Origin: Vibrio coralliilyticus | Lineage (GTDB): Bacteria; Pseudomonadota; Gammaproteobacteria; Enterobacterales; Vibrionaceae | Reading direction: 5' to 3' | Length of the DNA: 64,000 nucleotides | Assembly: GCF_024449095.1 (NCBI RefSeq) | Contig: NZ_CP024628.1 | Coordinates: 682,001-746,000 of the forward strand | Part shown: positions 60,481 through 64,000 of the stretch, piece after piece | Layout: each line of letters opens with the position of its first letter | Position numbering within the stretch: position 1 is the first letter of the stretch | Made by a program: the position numbers and the translations under genes | Notes under the pieces: generated by a model | Database searches by the model: none | Told to the model about the DNA's origin: nothing | Seen by the model: the letters and a program-made list of their open reading frames with translations, nothing else

Positions 60481-62217
60481 TTAAGCGGTCGCGGTTTCGG
60501 CTTTCTTTTCGCTATTGCGATTTTTCAAGAATGCGTAGCCAAATCCTGTTAACGCAGTACCGGCAGCGATGGCGAGTAAGTACATAAGAACCGGGCTTAT
60601 AGCGTTAGGGATAAGCAGTACAAATAACCCACCATGTGGTGCCATGAGTTTTGCTCCAAACAGCATTGAAAGAGCACCGGTTAATGCGCCACCGGCCATA
60701 CATGCAGGAATAACGCGCATTGGGTCTTTTGCCGCAAATGGAATGGCACCTTCTGAGATAAAGCATAACCCAAGGACAAATGATGCTTTTCCTGCTTCAC
60801 GTTCACTAGCTTCAAACTTATCTCTTGCAAGGAATGTGGCCAGCCCCATACCCAGTGCGGGAACCATACCGGCTGCCATAATCGCTGCCATAGGTGCGTA
60901 AGTTTGGGAAGCCAGTAGACCAACGCCGAAGGTGTAAGCCGCTTTGTTGATAGGGCCACCAAGGTCAAAACACATCATTGCGCCAAGGATAACACCGAGT
61001 AAAACCGCGTTTGCTGAACCCATGTTATTCAAAAACTCAGTCATCGCAGCCATAATGCCAGCAACCGGTCCGCCTACGATGTAGATCATTACCAAGCCAG
61101 TAAACAGGCTAGCAATGAAGGGAATGATCAGAATCGGTTTCAAGGCTTCCATTGACTGAGGCAAGTGTACTTTATCCGCAATCAATTTTGCTGAGTACCC
61201 CGCAATGAAACCCGCAGCGATCCCACCCAGGAACCCTGCACCCGTTGAACTCGCAAGCATGCCTCCAATTAGACCAGGTGCTAAACCCGGACGATCCGCA
61301 ATGGAAAAGGCAATAAAGCCAGCAAGCACAGGGATCATAAGCGCAAAGGCTGAGCCACCGCCTATCGTCATCAAGGCTGCAGCCAGTGTGCCTTCCTCTT
61401 TGAACGCTTCAATACCAAAGACAAATGACAGAGCAATGATCAGGCCTCCAGCCACTACAACAGGTAACATGTGAGAAACGCCGGTCATCAAATGCTTATA
61501 GACGCCTTTCTTTTCCTCTATCTGATTACTATCGCTTGAACCTGTGTGCTGGTACACCGTTGCTTCAGCCAATGCTTTGTTGATCTCTTGTTCGGTTTTC
61601 TTTAGTGCAGGGCCTGTCTTCGTTCGATACATCAACTTGCCGTTAAATCGGTCAAGCGGAACTTCGATATCGGCTGCGACAATAACAAGATCGGCTGCGG
61701 ATATATCTGCGTCGGTTAGCTGGTTTTTGGCACCTACTGAACCGCGTGTCTCGACTTTGATCTGGTGTCCCTGACGCTTGGCTTCGTCTTCAAGTGCTTC
61801 TGCTGCCATGAAAGTGTGTGCGACACCGGTAGGGCATGCTGTAATGGCGACAATCTTTTTCGATTCTTTGGTCGTAGAGGTGTTGATTGACACTATGTCC
61901 TCAGCGCTGAGGAGCACGGCTTTATTTGTTGCTGATTGTAGAAAAGCCACGGCGTCTTCAGTCACGTCATTAATTGACGCTTGGTATACTTTTTTACCGA
62001 CAAAGCGTGATGTATCAACCTGTGTATTGGCCGCAATGACTATTATTTCAGCGGAGTTTATCTCCTCAGAAGTTAACATTTGAGTTTCAATAACATTTGA
62101 TTGGCACTCAATTTTCGCATTCCACTTGAGTTTATCAGCGGCTTTCTCTAATAGCCCTGCAGCAATGATGCTGTTTGCGACACCACTAGGGCAGGCGGTA
62201 ATGATTGCAATATTCAT
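60481..62217 (-). CDS. fruA: PTS fructose permease IIB'BC, FruA
   Basis: The 578-aa protein imports fructose as fructose 1-phosphate. It has two IIB-like domains in tandem (TACPSGVANS with C9, and TACPTGVAHTFMAAEAL near residue 129, the second being the usual phospho-site), then a IIC membrane domain from about 245 (HLMTGVSHMLPVVVAGGLIIAL, GLAPGLIGGM, FDLGGPINKAAYTF). The layout equals E. coli FruA. It is the last gene of fruB-fruK-fruA, 17 bases after fruK, with the terminator just beyond. Confidence 0.95.
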   Translation of the reverse strand: MNIAIITACPSGVANSIIAAGLLEKAADKLKWNAKIECQSNVIETQMLTSEEINSAEIIVIAANTQVDTSRFVGKKVYQASINDVTEDAVAFLQSATNKAVLLSAEDIVSINTSTTKESKKIVAITACPTGVAHTFMAAEALEDEAKRQGHQIKVETRGSVGAKNQLTDADISAADLVIVAADIEVPLDRFNGKLMYRTKTGPALKKTEQEINKALAEATVYQHTGSSDSNQIEEKKGVYKHLMTGVSHMLPVVVAGGLIIALSFVFGIEAFKEEGTLAAALMTIGGGSAFALMIPVLAGFIAFSIADRPGLAPGLIGGMLASSTGAGFLGGIAAGFIAGYSAKLIADKVHLPQSMEALKPILIIPFIASLFTGLVMIYIVGGPVAGIMAAMTEFLNNMGSANAVLLGVILGAMMCFDLGGPINKAAYTFGVGLLASQTYAPMAAIMAAGMVPALGMGLATFLARDKFEASEREAGKASFVLGLCFISEGAIPFAAKDPMRVIPACMAGGALTGALSMLFGAKLMAPHGGLFVLLIPNAISPVLMYLLAIAAGTALTGFGYAFLKNRNSEKKAETATA

Positions 62218-62234
62218 AATCTCGACCTTTGTCC

Positions 62235-63185
62235 TTAAGCTTTCGGTTTAGAAAGCGGGTTGATTTTGATTTGTTTTTGTAGGGTATGTACTTGCTCGAT
62301 GTCTGGCACACCAACACCGACTTGGCTCACAGCCAAGGCGGATAGTGCAGTAGCAAAAGACAGTAATTCTGTTTTCTCTAGCGATGCCATATGTCCCCAG
62401 CACAAACCAGCAACAAGCGTGTCTCCTGCCCCCACAGTACTAACAACGTCCATGTGAGGAGGTTGCGCTTGGAACCATTCATCTTGGTTTAACCACATCA
62501 CACCGTCAGCGCCCATCGACACGACGACATTCTCGATTCCAAGCTTGTTCAGTTCTTCTGCCACAGATTGGCATTCTTGTGTGGAGGTCAAAACGCGGCC
62601 GACATAATCAGATAGCTCTTCATCGTTAGGTTTTATTAACCATGGAGAGGCCGCTATTCCAGCCTTAAGCGCTTCACGGCTTGAGTCAAATAGGACTTTT
62701 TTGCCTTTTCCTTGTAAGTAGGAAATCCAAGAAGCACAACGCTCAGGAGTGACCCCTTTGGGTAGGCTGCCCGCTAGTACAAAATAATCGTGATGTTCTG
62801 TAAGCTCTTCCAGTTTTGCTTCAAATTGACTCAATGCCAATTCATCGATAGCTATTCCCGGGAAGTTGATATCGCTGACGTCACCGCTTTGTTCTACGAG
62901 TTTGACGTTAATTCGTGTTGCACCGTTGACACGAATAAATTGATCATCAGCTCCTATATCTTGGAATAACTGACAAAACATCTCTTGGTTATCTCTTCCG
63001 AGGAAACCAGTGACCGTGACGTCAGCTCCTAAATCTGACAATACTCTTGCAACGTTGACACCTTTACCTGCTGCATGGAATGAGCTTTCGTGAACAAGGT
63101 TTACTGAACCTTGCTTAAGGCCCGAAAGGCTGCCAGTGAGGTCAAGAGCTGGGTTGAGAGTGATAGTAACAACTTTATTTGTCAT
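62235..63185 (-). CDS. fruK: 1-phosphofructokinase FruK
   Basis: The 316-aa PfkB-family kinase phosphorylates fructose 1-phosphate to fructose 1,6-bisphosphate. Motifs are TLNPALDLTGSL (start), AAGKGVNVARVLSDLG (about 37-52) and the ATP/anion-hole VSTVGAGDTLVAGL with the catalytic Asp (near 250). It lies between fruB and fruA with gaps of 9 and 17 bases. Confidence 0.95.
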   Translation of the reverse strand: MTNKVVTITLNPALDLTGSLSGLKQGSVNLVHESSFHAAGKGVNVARVLSDLGADVTVTGFLGRDNQEMFCQLFQDIGADDQFIRVNGATRINVKLVEQSGDVSDINFPGIAIDELALSQFEAKLEELTEHHDYFVLAGSLPKGVTPERCASWISYLQGKGKKVLFDSSREALKAGIAASPWLIKPNDEELSDYVGRVLTSTQECQSVAEELNKLGIENVVVSMGADGVMWLNQDEWFQAQPPHMDVVSTVGAGDTLVAGLCWGHMASLEKTELLSFATALSALAVSQVGVGVPDIEQVHTLQKQIKINPLSKPKA

Positions 63186-63194
63186 GACGTTTCC

Positions 63195-64000
63195 TTAACT
63201 CTCGCCTAAGCCGGATTCAATGGCTGCACCGATTGAAGCTAAAGCTTGCTTTACATCACTACCTTCTGCGGTGAATTGAAGGTGATGGCCTTTCTTTACT
63301 CCTAACGCAATGACTTTCATCAGGCTCTTCGCATTCACGGCTGAACCATCACCATCTAGATTTGAAACCTTAATGGCGGATTCAAACTTTTTCGCTTCGG
63401 CCACAAGCATAGCGCCTGGCCTTGCGTGTAATCCGTGAGCATTCTTAATCACAAAGACGGCGCTATTATCACTATCCGCTACAGGCTGGGAGTCTATGTC
63501 GTTCGATTTGAATAAAGCGAGTAATTGGTCTGCCGTCGCTTCTGTTAACGTATTTTGCTTACCTTCAAACACGATGTGGCTAATAGTGTTTAATTGAGGT
63601 TTATGACTATCGTTGCAAGCTGCAAATGCGATTAATGCTTTTACATTCTTATCTTCGTACTCGCAGTGGTTGGCAGTGGAAACAAAAGCCATACCTGTGC
63701 GGAGAACTGAGCGGTCTGAGCTGACTAGCCAAAGGCCATTGCCAAGATGAGTAGGGGGAGTCGTCACTAAGCTCGCCACGAACTCACTATTGGCACAACC
63801 GGTATTTTTCAGCAGCCCACCTGCAACCGCAGACATTTGAACCATATCGCTCGCTGGGAAGTTAAGCTGAATCAATGAAGGATCAAAATCAATGTCTAAC
63901 TGCGCTTCCCCATTGAGAAGGGCAATGATTTCTTCTTCACTCTTAGCATGTTTTATCTTTTCCTCTACGCCATCGGCTGATAACACCTTGGTAAGTTGTT
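63195..64000 (-). CDS. fruB: PTS fructose IIA-FPr protein FruB, partial (5' end beyond window)
   Basis: The frame is open to the window edge, so about 268 codons of the C-terminal part are seen; the family's usual length is about 376 aa. The C-terminal HPr-like (FPr) domain has the phospho-His in IKNAHGLHARPGAM and the conserved SLMKVIALGVKKG. Before it lies the middle domain typical of DTP (diphosphoryl transfer protein). The N-terminal IIA domain and start lie past the window. It passes phosphate to FruA and is the first gene of the operon; fruR (cra) may lie beyond. Confidence 0.93.
   Translation of the reverse strand, partial: QLTKVLSADGVEEKIKHAKSEEEIIALLNGEAQLDIDFDPSLIQLNFPASDMVQMSAVAGGLLKNTGCANSEFVASLVTTPPTHLGNGLWLVSSDRSVLRTGMAFVSTANHCEYEDKNVKALIAFAACNDSHKPQLNTISHIVFEGKQNTLTEATADQLLALFKSNDIDSQPVADSDNSAVFVIKNAHGLHARPGAMLVAEAKKFESAIKVSNLDGDGSAVNAKSLMKVIALGVKKGHHLQFTAEGSDVKQALASIGAAIESGLGES

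Noticed and set aside
1..64000. CRISPR arrays, prophage or integron cassettes
   Set aside because: No regularly spaced direct repeats, phage structural genes, integrase or attC-like repeats were seen on reading.

Overview
The window reads as a piece of a Vibrio genome, very probably the second chromosome. The strongest evidence is a complete CAI-1 quorum-sensing pair (cqsS/cqsA) next to sbcD/sbcC, a second FabH beside trxC, a TorT/TorS pair, a secreted MsrAB fusion and a fruBKA operon. From memory, several of these neighbours (sbcC, sbcD, cqsS, cqsA, fruBKA, clcA) also lie on chromosome II of V. cholerae. Coding density is high, most gene pairs are separated by clear hairpin terminators, and the only mobile element is one IS5-family insertion. 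No prophage, integron or CRISPR array is visible.

Layout. 1-540: end of nirB plus nirD (cytosolic nitrite reduction). 578-6360: a large di-haem peroxidase-type lipoprotein with a Fur-like box, a small secreted DUF4174 protein, a GNAT-ygbA pair, an MFS exporter and trxC. 6536-14066 (+): fabH2, sbcD, sbcC, cqsS; 14104-23061 (-): cqsA, a TDT-family transporter, the clcA chloride/proton antiporter, a COG0523 metal GTPase, the ylqF ribosome GTPase, a periplasmic binding protein and a CHASE4-GGEEF cyclase. 23272-26448: a PAS-MCP, a Gate-domain membrane protein and a divergent Lrp-type regulator.

26509-36697 is the most interesting block. It is a six-gene operon (cmtB, cmtA, yggP, yggD, yggC and a PHP-family phosphatase) preceded by tal-tkt and a divergent SorC regulator. 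It resembles the uncharacterised cmt/ygg locus of E. coli, with a PHP phosphatase where E. coli has the GlpX-like YggF. The genes look like an import, oxidation, kinase and phosphatase route for an unknown polyol, feeding the non-oxidative pentose phosphate pathway.

36745-43828: a LysR regulator with a divergent monooxygenase/Rid pair, moeA-moeB-sseA (molybdopterin and sulfur transfer), folE and dbpA. 43849-50013: msrAB, a binding protein with a palindrome in its promoter, a HopJ-like protein, a YjbR-like protein, tRNA-Cys, an IS5 element inserted just upstream of a tiny zinc-ribbon gene, eda and mgsA. 50036-56812: torT/torS, a GNAT, and the yqhD/yqhC aldehyde-detoxification pair. 56983-64000: glgC, a second sensor diguanylate cyclase, a possible 44-aa ORF, and fruA-fruK-fruB, with fruB cut by the window end.

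All functions are assigned from motif and family recognition by eye. No database search was run.
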